In this document: one piece after another, positions 36,868-46,748 of the stretch
Position numbering within the stretch: position 1 is the stretch's first letter
How the letters are laid out: every line of letters starts with the position of its first letter
Origin: Peromyscus leucopus
Taxonomy: Eukaryota; Chordata; Mammalia; Rodentia; Cricetidae
Assembly: GCF_004664715.2 (NCBI RefSeq)
Contig: NC_051079.1
Coordinates: 61,927,660-61,991,659 of the forward strand
Direction: 5' to 3'
Length of the DNA stretch: 64,000 bases
The notes under the pieces: model-generated
What the model was told of the DNA's origin: nothing
Seen by the model: the letters and a program-made list of their open reading frames with translations, nothing else
Databases searched by the model: none
Translations under genes and position numbers: made by a program

Positions 36868-37367
36868 NNNNNNNNNNNNNNNNNNNNNNNNNNNNNNNNN
36901 NNNNNNNNNNNNNNNNNNNNNNNNNNNNNNNNNNNNNNNNNNNNNNNNNNNNNNNNNNNNNNNNNNNNNNNNNNNNNNNNNNNNNNNNNNNNNNNNNNNN
37001 NNNNNNNNNNNNNNNNNNNNNNNNNNNNNNNNNNNNNNNNNNNNNNNNNNNNNNNNNNNNNNNNNNNNNNNNNNNNNNNNNNNNNNNNNNNNNNNNNNNN
37101 NNNNNNNNNNNNNNNNNNNNNNNNNNNNNNNNNNNNNNNNNNNNNNNNNNNNNNNNNNNNNNNNNNNNNNNNNNNNNNNNNNNNNNNNNNNNNNNNNNNN
37201 NNNNNNNNNNNNNNNNNNNNNNNNNNNNNNNNNNNNNNNNNNNNNNNNNNNNNNNNNNNNNNNNNNNNNNNNNNNNNNNNNNNNNNNNNNNNNNNNNNNN
37301 NNNNNNNNNNNNNNNNNNNNNNNNNNNNNNNNNNNNNNNNNNNNNNNNNNNNNNNNNNNNNNNNNNN
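36868..37367. other. Assembly gap (500 N)
   Basis: Exactly 500 N, which suggests a placeholder of unknown true size. It falls inside the ERV 5' LTR. Confidence 0.99.
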
Positions 37368-38361
37368 CAGCTGAATGAAGGTGAGTATATAGCAGTGTGA
37401 GTAAAGGTTCACTAGAGGGGTGGAAAAACTGACGCCATGCATCGGGAGGACTGTATCCTCACATTAGGTCTGGCTGCCTAGGGAGGCAATGTGGGAGAGA
37501 AGTCCCTTATCGGGGGAGACAGCGAGCGGCAGGAGAGGGATCTCATCTGTGAAATCCAAGTCCACAGAAGAAGAAGGCAAATCAGGAGAAGGGTAGCTTT
37601 AGGAGCGGGAGCCAGATTCTAGAGACTGTCTGGGAGGATGTTCAGTAAAGAGAACCTGATGGCAGATCAGGAAGAGCAGAGAGAGGGTCGAGAATGAACA
37701 TAGAGGTTTGACTTGTAGTGAGACTTGTCTCTTTCTCCACCATGTTGGAGAATGTTTGCAAGGTCCATTTGAATTGGGAAGTCAAGTGTACTGGAGTAGA
37801 GTAAGTAGTAAAGACAAGTTACTAGATACTGACTTATTGACATATTTAGCGATTTGCTTAAAGCTCTGCTTGGACCACCTTATTCTCATGCATGACTTCA
37901 TCTGCTACCTGGAACAGAATGACCTGGAGATGCAGCTGAAACAATTGGTAGTTGCCTTTAGCAACCTGACTAGTAAAGCTTACATTTGTCACCTGTACCA
38001 CATGACATGGAAAACCAAAAGCCCCCAAGCTAACTGTTTGCTTGCTTGTGTGCCCCACCTTGTCGTTTTAGAGTACAAAATAAGAGTGCCGACTGAACTG
38101 GAAACTGAAGGCTTCTCAGGAGCTGTCCTGGCTTTGGTCCACAGGTGGCATCTCCTCTCTTCTGCTCTCAGTGTTGGAATGCTTATTCCAAAGATATTCC
38201 TGAAACCGTACTCCCTTAGGCCTGCTATGGCTGGTTGAGAGAGCAGTGAAGCCAAACCATGTTATAGAACATGGAATATTTTAGCTTGAGAGCCTTTTAG
38301 TCCCAAGGTCAATAGATTTTTTTTTTTTTTAGGAGAAATGCCAAAGGAAAGTCTCTATGTG
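37368..38361. other. Unassigned sequence right of the gap, with a 176-codon open frame
   Basis: Should contain the right edge of the old ERV 5' LTR, but I cannot align it with the 3' LTR. A + strand frame runs 37708-38238 (ATG to TGA, 176 codons). It has no domain I recognise, no repeat structure and mixed composition. It may be chance or part of an unidentified retroelement; 38050-38130 has an LTR-like look (gagtacaaaataagagtgccgac). Confidence 0.35.
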
Positions 38362-38369
38362 GTTTAGAG

Positions 38370-38559
38370 CAGTGGTTCTCAACCTTCCTAATGTTGTGAA
38401 CCTTTAATATACACAGTTCCTCATGTTGTGGTGACCCCCAACCATAAAGTTATTTTCATTGCTACTTCATAACTGCAATGAAATAACTATTGTGAATCAT
38501 AATATAAATATCAGATATGCAGGATATCTGATATGTGACCCACAGGTTGAGAAACACTG
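38370..38559 (+). mobile_element. URR1 non-autonomous hAT transposon with target duplication
   Basis: A 190-bp element with terminal inverted repeats (CAGTGGTTCTCAACC and the complement of GGTTGAGAAACACTG, one mismatch). It is flanked by a perfect 8-bp duplication, gtttagag, at 38362-38369 and 38560-38567. The internal gttgtggtgacccccaaccataaa is typical of rodent URR1. Non-coding; hAT elements make 8-bp duplications. Confidence 0.92.
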
Positions 38560-38567
38560 GTTTAGAG

Positions 38568-39107
38568 GATTGTGTACCTATAGCCACAAGGAGGGGGTGA
38601 AAAAGGAAATTTTCCCAGCAGGAAGCAGGCCAAAAGAAAAGTGCACCCCCATGGCTGAGTGAATCTGGTTAATAGGGGGCTCACTGAGCAGGATGGGTTT
38701 GTTTTCACTGATGGAATCAGTGGTTTTCCCACTGATTTTCATGAGGGGACTGACAGTGTGGTCTGGGGAGACTCTGCCAGGTGCTGGAGTTTGAGGATAA
38801 AAGATCAGAAAGGAAGAGTTCCTGAAAGAGAGAGAGAAAAAAAAATCTCAAAACTCACCCAAGGACAAATTAGTCAATGGTGGTTTTGATGAGAAGAATA
38901 ATGATGATTCCTGTCATATTTGTTCAAGGTAGGGGGAAGAGGAGTCAGGAGGGAGTGCGAAGGAGAGGACAAGAGCTGGAGTGTGAGGTCCCACCTTCTG
39001 ACTCAATGTACAGGAGGAAAGATGAAAGATGCTTGTGAGCACCTGATTTGATGATGTTATCTCTATTTGTTGGAAATATCACCTGAGGGGACACTCTGCT
39101 CTGACCA

Positions 39108-39110
<3 letters not shown>
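38568..39110. other. Unassigned intergenic stretch
   Basis: No gene or repeat recognised; a short purine-rich patch lies at 38823-38845. Confidence 0.4.

Positions 39111-39157
<47 letters not shown>
39111..39157. repeat. (CA)n microsatellite
   Basis: About 23 CA units. A second, interrupted CA/TA stretch follows to 39215. Confidence 0.95.
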
Positions 39158-39160
<3 letters not shown>

Positions 39161-39219
39161 TTCATACACTCACACAATATATATAATCATACACACACAC
39201 ATATATATGTATATTGTGT

Positions 39220-39385
39220 ACATGTGGGGGTGCAAGTGTCCTGTGGTATGCATATGAAAGTCAGAAGACAACTTGAAGAATTTCTCTCCTTCTTCCATGT
39301 AGGTCTTGGGGACTGAACTCAAGTGGCCTGGCATGGCAGCAGGTGCTTTTGCTTGTTGAGATATCTCCCTGGTCTAGCCCAGGAC
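39220..39385 (-). repeat. B3-like SINE, antisense
   Basis: Body with gaaagtcagaagacaacttgaagaatt and the end gttgagatatctccctggtc, which is a diverged reverse-complement tRNA-like head. Confidence 0.65.
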
Positions 39386-39556
39386 TCTCATGATCAGGAA
39401 CTTCAGCTGACTACCTGAAGGGGACTTCCCCAGTCAATTTCTGCTGGATGCTTTGAGTGCTTGATTTGATGATGTCTATTTATACATCTCTTGTTATTGT
39501 TTTACTTTGGCTAGCTGTATACTTAACAAATTTACTTATTTATTCACGTCCAAAAG

Positions 39557-39649
39557 TATGGCTATGGTAGCTCTTTCTCTGGAATGTACAGAACAGATGA
39601 CTCAGCCTACCAAGATTGGTCATATTTGAGCACATTTAGGGCCAAGCCG
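39557..39649 (+). other. Candidate unassigned coding exon (93 nt)
   Basis: Bounded by AG (39555-39556) and a strong donor (CCG|gtaagt, 39650). Exactly 31 codons, open in phase 0, with an aromatic-rich, non-repetitive translation beginning YGYGSSFSGMYRTDDSAYQD. The upstream pyrimidine tract is only moderate. I recognise no protein. It lies 19.5 kb downstream of the Cfap53-like 3' end on the same strand, so it could belong to a neighbouring gene or a long non-coding transcript, or be chance. Confidence 0.3.
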
Positions 39650-40975
39650 GTAAGTAGACTCACACCCTTACCATGCTCTCTCTACTCAACTGAAGCAGTG
39701 ACTGCATTACTCATCCAATCAGGGGAGTGGCCACCTTCATCCATCCTCCCTACCTACTCATTTTTCTTGTGTTCTATTCTATCCATGAAGTCAATTCCTT
39801 TTCTCCACCCCAGGCTAGGTGATTACTTTGTAATCTACCCCATCCTTACTGCCTATAGAGAGCTAACTTCTGTCTCCCTGTAATTGTGTGTAACATGCAA
39901 CAGTAATTTTGCACTCTGCAAACCTGCCTTCTGGGAGAGAGGAAGGGAGATAAAGTCTGGCTATGTAGCCCTTGGATGTTGTAAGTGGAGATAAATGGGT
40001 AATTCTTGTGGAAACTCTGAAAATTTGAATGCTGGGATGAATGTGGACAGTGAAGGCCAGGCTTGTGAGGTTTCCAAAGGAAGGGGGATTCTATCAGGAA
40101 TTGGGCTAAAGGCTTTTCATCTTCATGATGGCATGTAAAACTTCTTTCTACATTTTGTGTATTTCCTGAGACTTTGTGGAAGGCTGATTTTTAAAGATAA
40201 AGAACTAATTAATCCAAAGGAGAAAATTTAAAGGCAGCCTAATATTTAGACTGTGGCATGGCTAATGATGGCTGCTTTTAGCTAAGTTTATAGTGAGAAT
40301 TGAGAACAAAAGGAAGAGCAGGAAGGTTTGAAAAAGTTGCCATTTACCCAGAAAAGACACACATGTAAAGTTGGGGCCAAGAAAAGCATAGTTGCTGAAG
40401 AGACATGGGTCATTAAAAAGAAGAAAACTAGTTTGCATCAGTACCATAGGAAATATGACTTGAGGAACTCTCAGGAATTGGTCTTACCCTTCCCATTACC
40501 ACCTGAAGGACTTTGACAAGAGAGCTCTGGAAAGTGTTTTCACGTATTCAATCATCTATGCCACTTCAGAAATGGTCCAAGGGAAATGGGCTACTGCCCA
40601 TAACCAAAAGAGCAAGGACTGTGCATTGAAACCTTTGAAACAGTGAGCCAAAACAAATTCTTTCCTTGGGTTGTTTCTCTCAGACATTTTTGTCATAGTG
40701 ATGAGAAACAGGCAGTTATCATCTTGCCGAAGGACTTCAGGTACTTGAGAACATGAGTGTCAGGTATAAAGTGTAGAACTCTTGATGTGCAGCCAAAGAC
40801 AAGCTCTGAAGGGTAATGAGAAAAGGGGGCTCTAAAAAGGTCTCTCAAAAGGAAACTACGCAACTGTTATCACTTTTATCTATAACAAAGCTAAACAGTG
40901 TGTTGCCCAGCTGTGTAAGCCATACAATTGGTGTTCTTTAAGTCAACAAAGTGACAACATCAAGACTATTAGGTT
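39650..40975. other. Unassigned intergenic stretch
   Basis: No supported gene, RNA or named repeat. Confidence 0.4.
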
Positions 40976-41404
40976 TTCCTGTGTTACTGTGATGGCCAGT
41001 TTTAGGTGAACTTTACACAAGCTAGAGTCATCAGAGAGGAAGGAACCTCAGTTGAGAAAATGTCTCCTTAAGATCAGACTGTAGGCAAGCCTATAGGGCA
41101 TTTTCTTAATTATTGATTCATGTGGGAAGGCCCAGCCCATGGTGGGTGGTGTCATCCCTGGGCTGGTGTTCCTGGGTTCTATAAGAAAGCAGGCTGAGCA
41201 AGCCATGGAAAGGAAACCAGTAAGCAGCACCCCTCCATGGCCTCTGCATCAGCTCCTGCCTCCAGGTGCTACCCTGTTTGAGCTCCTGTCCTGACTTCCT
41301 TTGATGGTGAATTGTTATATGGAACTGTGGGTGAAATAAACCCTTTCCTCCCCAAGTTGTTTTTGACTATGGCGTTTCATCACAGCAGTTGTAACCCTAA
41401 CATA
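40976..41404 (+). repeat. Rodent interspersed repeat, about 430 bp
   Basis: Begins gatggccagttttaggtgaactt and ends tttcatcacagcagttgtaaccctaacatag. Closely related to 44987-45392; both contain ataagaaagcaggctgag and agcacccctccatggcctctgc. Confidence 0.7.
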
Positions 41405-41739
41405 GACGGATGCCAAGATTGAAGAGTGCCAGTTTCTGGTCATTCTGCCTTATCACCACTTCACCACAGGGAAGTACCAGTAAAAATTGATAAACTGTAG
41501 CTTTTAGGAGCTTAAAATGCATCACAATATTTTATGGAACTTTTTTTTCTGTAAGTGAAGAAGCAGAAGCCAAAGAAATAACCTCTCTCTTTATGAACTG
41601 AAGTTCTCTAAAAGAGCCACAACTACATTAAATGTCTTGTAGATGTTTGACATTTGTTGACTAAAACACATTATGACTATGAAGACATGGAAATATTGTA
41701 AGTCAGGAGACAATTATCCCATACTATCTTAGTCCATGT

Positions 41740-41791
<52 letters not shown>

Positions 41792-42250
41792 TTGAGTGTG
41801 CTAAAGCCAGGGTTGATGCCTGGTGTCTTCCTCAATCACTTACTACCTTATATTTTGAGGCAGAGTCTCTCACTGAACCCGGAGCTCACTGATTTGGCTA
41901 CACTGGTTAGCCAGCTAGCCCCCACAGAGTGTATTGCTTCTGTCCCTTCAGCAATAGGATTATAGGGATGTACCACTGCATCTGGGTCCTTACACGGATG
42001 ACAGAGATCAAAATAAGACCTTCTTGTTGGCAAAGCTAGCACTTGACCAACTGAGCCATCTCCCAAGCCCCATCCTAGTCTTTTTTTGTTTTGTTTTGTT
42101 TTTTGTTTTTTGTTTTGTTTTTTGAGACAGGGTTTCTCTGCGTAGCTTTGCGCCTTTCCTGGAGCTCACTTGGTAGCCAGCTGGCTCAAACTCACAGCGA
42201 TCGCCTGCTTTGCTCCGAGTGCTGGATTAAGGCGTGCGCACACGCCGCCC
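41740..42250 (-). repeat. (GT)n, then antisense B4-like SINE and antisense B1 SINE
   Basis: A GT run (41740-41789) leads into a B4-like element (41795-42070) ending in the complement of a tRNA-like head (gaccaactgagccatctcccaagcccc). T-rich sequence and a B1 (42118-42250: gagacagggtttctctgcgtagctttgcgcctttcc) follow. This B1 carries the same right-half variant as the copies at 49.2 and 52.7 kb. Confidence 0.75.
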
Positions 42251-43259
42251 CATCCTAGTCTTTTTAATGCCCATTTTCCCATCTCTATACCTCAACATTG
42301 TCGTGACTATTAGGTAAGCCTTGGAATATATCATTAAGCTCAGCAAATGTCTAGCCTCCACCAATCCTAAAATCAGGAATGCTGTAAGATTGCCTCTAAA
42401 GCCTACCTATACCTCTCCCTGCTTTGCTACAGCCCTGAAGTCTTCATCAATGCATTTGGTGAATCCTTTGTTTTATGGTTTTTTTTTTCTAGACAGGGTC
42501 TTGTCATGTAGACCTTATTGGCTGGGTACTGGCTATGTAGCCAAGACTGTTTCATCATCATGGGAATTCCCCTGCCTCTACCTCTCGAGTGCCTATGCAC
42601 CACTATGCCGTTTAAGAAAAAGTTTGCTTTTTAAGCTGTCAGCACAAAACTGTTTCCATGCTATTTCTACTGCTTTTGGTCTCTTTTGAAGCCTTTACAT
42701 TTGTTAGCAGAGTATTTTGGTACAAATCCACTGGGTACACAAGTATATTCATAGTCAATGAGTTAAATGTGAACATGAGTATTTTCTCCTGGAAGCTGGC
42801 CTGCTGATCTTTTGGTTATTGTATATAAAAAGAGCAAATATCTTCTCAGAACACAGAAGAGACTTCTGTCTAATAAAAGAACAGCCTCCTATATTGAGAA
42901 GCCACTGAAATAACTGAAAAGCCTTTATCACATTTAGTGCAGGGGACAAAAAGAACTGTTGGGGTTCCATTTATGTGGCTTGTGAAACTGTCTGCTGGGC
43001 TAGGGCTATAAGAGTCTAACTACCCACTAAATGTCAATGCTTCTCTATAAAGTTCCAAGACATATGCCTGGAGGGAGGCTGAGGGCTGTGAGCTCTGTGC
43101 TTGCAAGCACCGTAATGAGGGACTTTTATTTGCAATAACCGTGGATATAGCTCTGGTAAGGTGACATGGTGAACCAGTTTCTAGCTGGGCTCTGGGTCCA
43201 TGTGTCAAAATCAACTCTGTATATCTTTGGGCTGGAATCATTTTCTTTTAAGATTTTAT
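42251..43259. other. Unassigned intergenic stretch
   Basis: A weak B1-like trace lies at 42480-42610 (agacagggtcttgtcatgtagacc). No gene evidence. Confidence 0.4.
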
Positions 43260-43261
43260 TT

Positions 43262-43440
43262 GTTTGTTTGTTGTGTGTGTATGTTTGTGTGTATGTCTAT
43301 GTTTACTCATGTAAGAAGGCACCTATGGAGGTCAGAAAAGGGTAGCTATGAGCTGCATGACATGGGTGCTTGGAAATAAACTCAAGTCCTCTGCAATGAC
43401 AGCAAGTGCCCTTAGCCACTGAGTCATCTCTCCAGTCTCT
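43262..43440 (-). repeat. B3-like SINE, antisense
   Basis: GT-rich start, body cacctatggaggtcagaaaaggg and end cttagccactgagtcatctctccagtc, the complement of the tRNA-like head. Confidence 0.75.
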
Positions 43441-43715
43441 AGATTAATCTTCTTGCCTAAAAACCAGGGCATATCTGGAGCTGGAAGAGACCCGAGAGGA
43501 TGTGCAGTCCACACCCTCCCCGTTATAGATGGGGAATCGTGGGTTTGCTTCTACCACAAACAGAGCCCAAGTGAAGATGTGGTATAGCCAGGTTGTTTGA
43601 TTAGTGATCCACAGAGCACAGCACAGTGGTGGGGAGGGTGAGGGACCAGTACAAAGATGTGTTCTAGAGCTGAGTCTCATTTCACTTGGGACCTCCTGAG
43701 GGATTGTATGGAAAA

Positions 43716-43960
43716 TATGTCAGGGGTTGGAGATGTAGCTCACTAGCCCGGTGCGTGCTTGAAGACCTGGGCTCGTCTCCAGCACCACCTAAAATTGGAA
43801 ATGGTGGTTGTTGCATGCCTACCATCCCAGCACTTGCAGAGGTGGAGGCAGGAAGATGGTAAGTTCAAGGTCATTCTCAGCTTACATAGCAAGCTTGAGT
43901 CCAGCCTGGACTATGTGAGACCTTGTAAAAACAAAACAACAACAACAAAAAACAAAACAA
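43716..43960 (+). repeat. ID/B1 composite SINE (B4-type) with A-rich tail
   Basis: ID-like head (ggggttggagatgtagctcactagc) joined to a B1-like body (gtggttgttgcatgcctaccatcccagcactt) and an A-rich tail with CAA repeats (43925-43985). Confidence 0.7.
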
Positions 43961-44379
43961 AGCCAAAAAACAAAAACACAAGAGCAAACCCACAAACCTA
44001 TCAGCTTTGTAATATAAAGTATAGTTGTGTGTGTGGGGGGGGCATTTATCTCTTCCCTTGTCTCCTTTGGCTGGAGGTTGGCCTTGGGGGATTGATTCCC
44101 TGCCTTCCAGATGACAAGACAAAAGAAGAAGGTACAAGGAAAGTGCTAAGGGAGAAAGGCAGCAGGACGTGTGACATATGCTTGAGGTGGAGCCCAGAGT
44201 CCTGTAAGGGGACTCTGGCAAATTAGCAGCTAATGTGGAGTGTGGATTGAGGGGCAAGACAGTTTCTTCATCTATGCCTCTGGCCATCAATCAAGGTTTC
44301 TTCTTGGCTTCTAGGTTTCCTTCTGTCTCTCTGGGGTTGACACCTGGAGACAGGAAAAAGGATGTGACCACGAGGTGGC

Positions 44380-44385
<6 letters not shown>

Positions 44386-44434
<49 letters not shown>
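44386..44434. repeat. (CA)n microsatellite
   Basis: About 24 CA units, flanked by non-repetitive sequence. Confidence 0.95.
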
Positions 44435-44436
<2 letters not shown>

Positions 44437-44986
44437 GATTAACTTGGCTTTCTTTTGTACAGGGCTTAAGAGAGGTTTCACTGCAGGAGCCAGTCCACAG
44501 GCTTAGGGAGGCAAGCTGACTGTTCACAAAGGACAAGGCAGCTACTTCCAGAGGAGAGGCAGAGAGGGACGTTCATGTTTAGGTGATATCAGTTACCATG
44601 CGGGAGTCTCTAGGATCAGCCTCTGGCCTTATTGCTTATCAGTAGGCAGCAGCTGTTGGGTGAGGCTTCATCCGGTATGATTCTGATGGTTAAAAGTTTG
44701 CTTATTTGGGTTATTATTTTTTAATTGGAGTTGTACATATTTGAGTCTGCTACCAATAGGCTTTGGTGCTTATAGGTCTTATTCTGCAATAAGGGAAGAA
44801 CCTGGGGACCCATACACATAGCCCCCCTTTAGCTTGGTCATGCGTCTAACTGAGTTGACAGTCACTGGGCCCCTAAACAGACGTCTCATCCCTGGTCCTC
44901 TTACTGCTGTGTTGTCCTCAGCACTACTTGAGGCCATCACGCCTGTCTGGGAAGACCAAGTATGTGAGAACTGGCCACCACCGCAG
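44435..44986. other. Unassigned intergenic stretch
   Basis: No gene or repeat recognised. Confidence 0.4.
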
Positions 44987-45392
44987 GGTCCACTGGCTAG
45001 TTTTTAATGTCGACTTGATACAGGTTAGAGTCATCTGAGAAGAGGGAACCACAACTGAGAAAATGTCCCCGTGGAACTGGCCCGTGGGCAAGCCTGTTGG
45101 GCATTTTCTTTATTAGTGATAGAAGTGAGAAGACCCAGGGCATTGTGGGTGTTGCCACTCCTGCCCAGGAGGTCCTGGGTTCCATAAGAAAGCAGGCTGA
45201 GTGAGCCATGGGGAGCAAGTCAGTAAACAGCACCCCTCCATGGCCTCTGCTCCACTTCCTGCCTCCAGGATCCTACCTGAGTTCTTGTTTTGACTTCCCT
45301 CCGTGGTGGACCACTCACTCTACCTGGAAGTGGTTACCAAGTTGTTTATGGTAACAGTGTCTTATCGCAGCCATAGAAACTTTAACTAAGGT
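44987..45392 (+). repeat. Rodent interspersed repeat, second copy of the 40976 family
   Basis: Begins ccactggctagtttttaatgtcgactt and ends cttatcgcagccatagaaactttaactaagg. Colinear with 40976-41404 over its whole length. Confidence 0.7.
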
Positions 45393-45717
45393 ATGGGAGG
45401 TACCAAAGGGCTGAAGAAATGGGGAGGGGGGCCGCAACTCTAGAATGTCACACAAGTGTAACTTACTAGGAAGTGGAGAGTGTGTCTTAGGTGGCAGGGA
45501 CAAGGGGGATCCTTGTCCCCAAAACCAAGAAGCAGAGTTTGTATATTGAATCTGACAGAGGTGGTCCTTAGGCAGCCTAGCATGCCTGACCTTTCTCAAA
45601 AGTCTTAGCGTCAGTCTGGGTGTCAGCAGCCAGGCCAAAACTCAGCTGGCTAACTTAAAACTTGTCTTATATGGCCTGGAATGTACACCAGGGTCACCTA
45701 GAGGGTGAGAGAGAGGT

Positions 45718-46110
45718 TTGTAGTGGTTTGAATGGGAAATATCCACCATAGGCCCAAGTATTTGAAAACTTATATCCCCCATAGGCTCATGTATTTGCAA
45801 ACTTAGACCCTGGTTTGGGGAGGTTATGGAGCCTTTAGAAGGTGTAGCCTTCCAGAGGAAGTACGTCACTTGGGGAAGGCTTTGAGGGCTTATAAACTTG
45901 CCTCACTTCCTGTTTGGTCTCTCTGCTTCCTGGGTGCAGTTAAGATGTCATCTCTCAACTTCCTGCTCTCGCTCGACACCTGCTGCTGAGCTTTCCCTGC
46001 CATTATGAATGCTGACCCTCGGGAACAATAAGCCAATGCAACTCTCTAGGCTATAAATTGCCTCGGCTGTGGTGTTTCATCACAGCCACGGAGTGATTGA
46101 CACAAGGTTA
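45718..46110 (+). repeat. Rodent interspersed repeat related to 12548 and 54341
   Basis: Begins ttgtagtggtttgaatgggaaat and ends ggtgtttcatcacagccacggagtgattgacacaagg. More diverged, with a small internal duplication of the cataggctcatgtatttg-like segment near its start. Confidence 0.6.
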
Positions 46111-46463
46111 CAAGCAAAATGGCTTTAGCCACTTCACGCTGGATTCCTACAGTGCCTCTCACTTCTGCACTCCTGGGTGGACTTCCAGGCTTTTCTTTAG
46201 CGTGAGCTGAACTCAAAAGTCATCTTCTTACAGTCTCGGCAGCACCCTGCCTCTCAGCCCAGCTCTCCTCTTTTCTGTTGGGGTAGCTGTGACCCGGGTC
46301 ATCTTCTCAGCTATAGGCAATTAGAGGCAAGGAGCCTGCTGAGCACTGAGTTGGAATCCTAACCACAGGTCCTAGGGAGGCTGTGGCTGGAGAGGGCTTC
46401 AGAGAAGTAACCACAGTTTAAGAGGCCCCCCAAAGTATTGTCCACATAAGAAGAGCAGCCTCA

Positions 46464-46748
46464 GGATGGAGAGATGGCTCAGCAGTTAAGAGCACTGGCT
46501 GCTCTTCCAGAGGTCCTAAGTTCAATTCCCAGCAACCACATGGCGGCTCACAGCCATCCGTAGTGAGATCTGGTGCCCTCTTCTGGCCTACAAGCATTCA
46601 TGTAGGAAGAATACTGTATACATAATAAATAAATAAATAAATCTTTAAAAAAGAAGAAGAAAAGGAAGAAGAAGAAGAAGAAGAAGAAGAAGAAGAAGAA
46701 GAAGAAGAAGAAGAAGAAGAAGAAGAAGAAGGAGAAGAAGAAGAAGAG
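46464..46748 (+). repeat. B2 SINE with expanded (GAA)n tail region
   Basis: The B2 head ggatggagagatggctcagcagttaagagcactggctgctcttcc is intact (46466 onward) with typical A- and B-box spacing. The body runs to aataaataaataaatcttt, followed by a nearly pure GAA tract (46650-46748). Expansion of SINE tails into GAA runs is common in rodents. Confidence 0.9.

Noticed and set aside
36539..37442. Long open frames running through the gap
   Set aside because: They consist of N-derived X residues.
46464..46530. Possible tRNA gene
   Set aside because: The A/B-box-like head belongs to a B2 SINE; there is no complete cloverleaf or tRNA 3' end.
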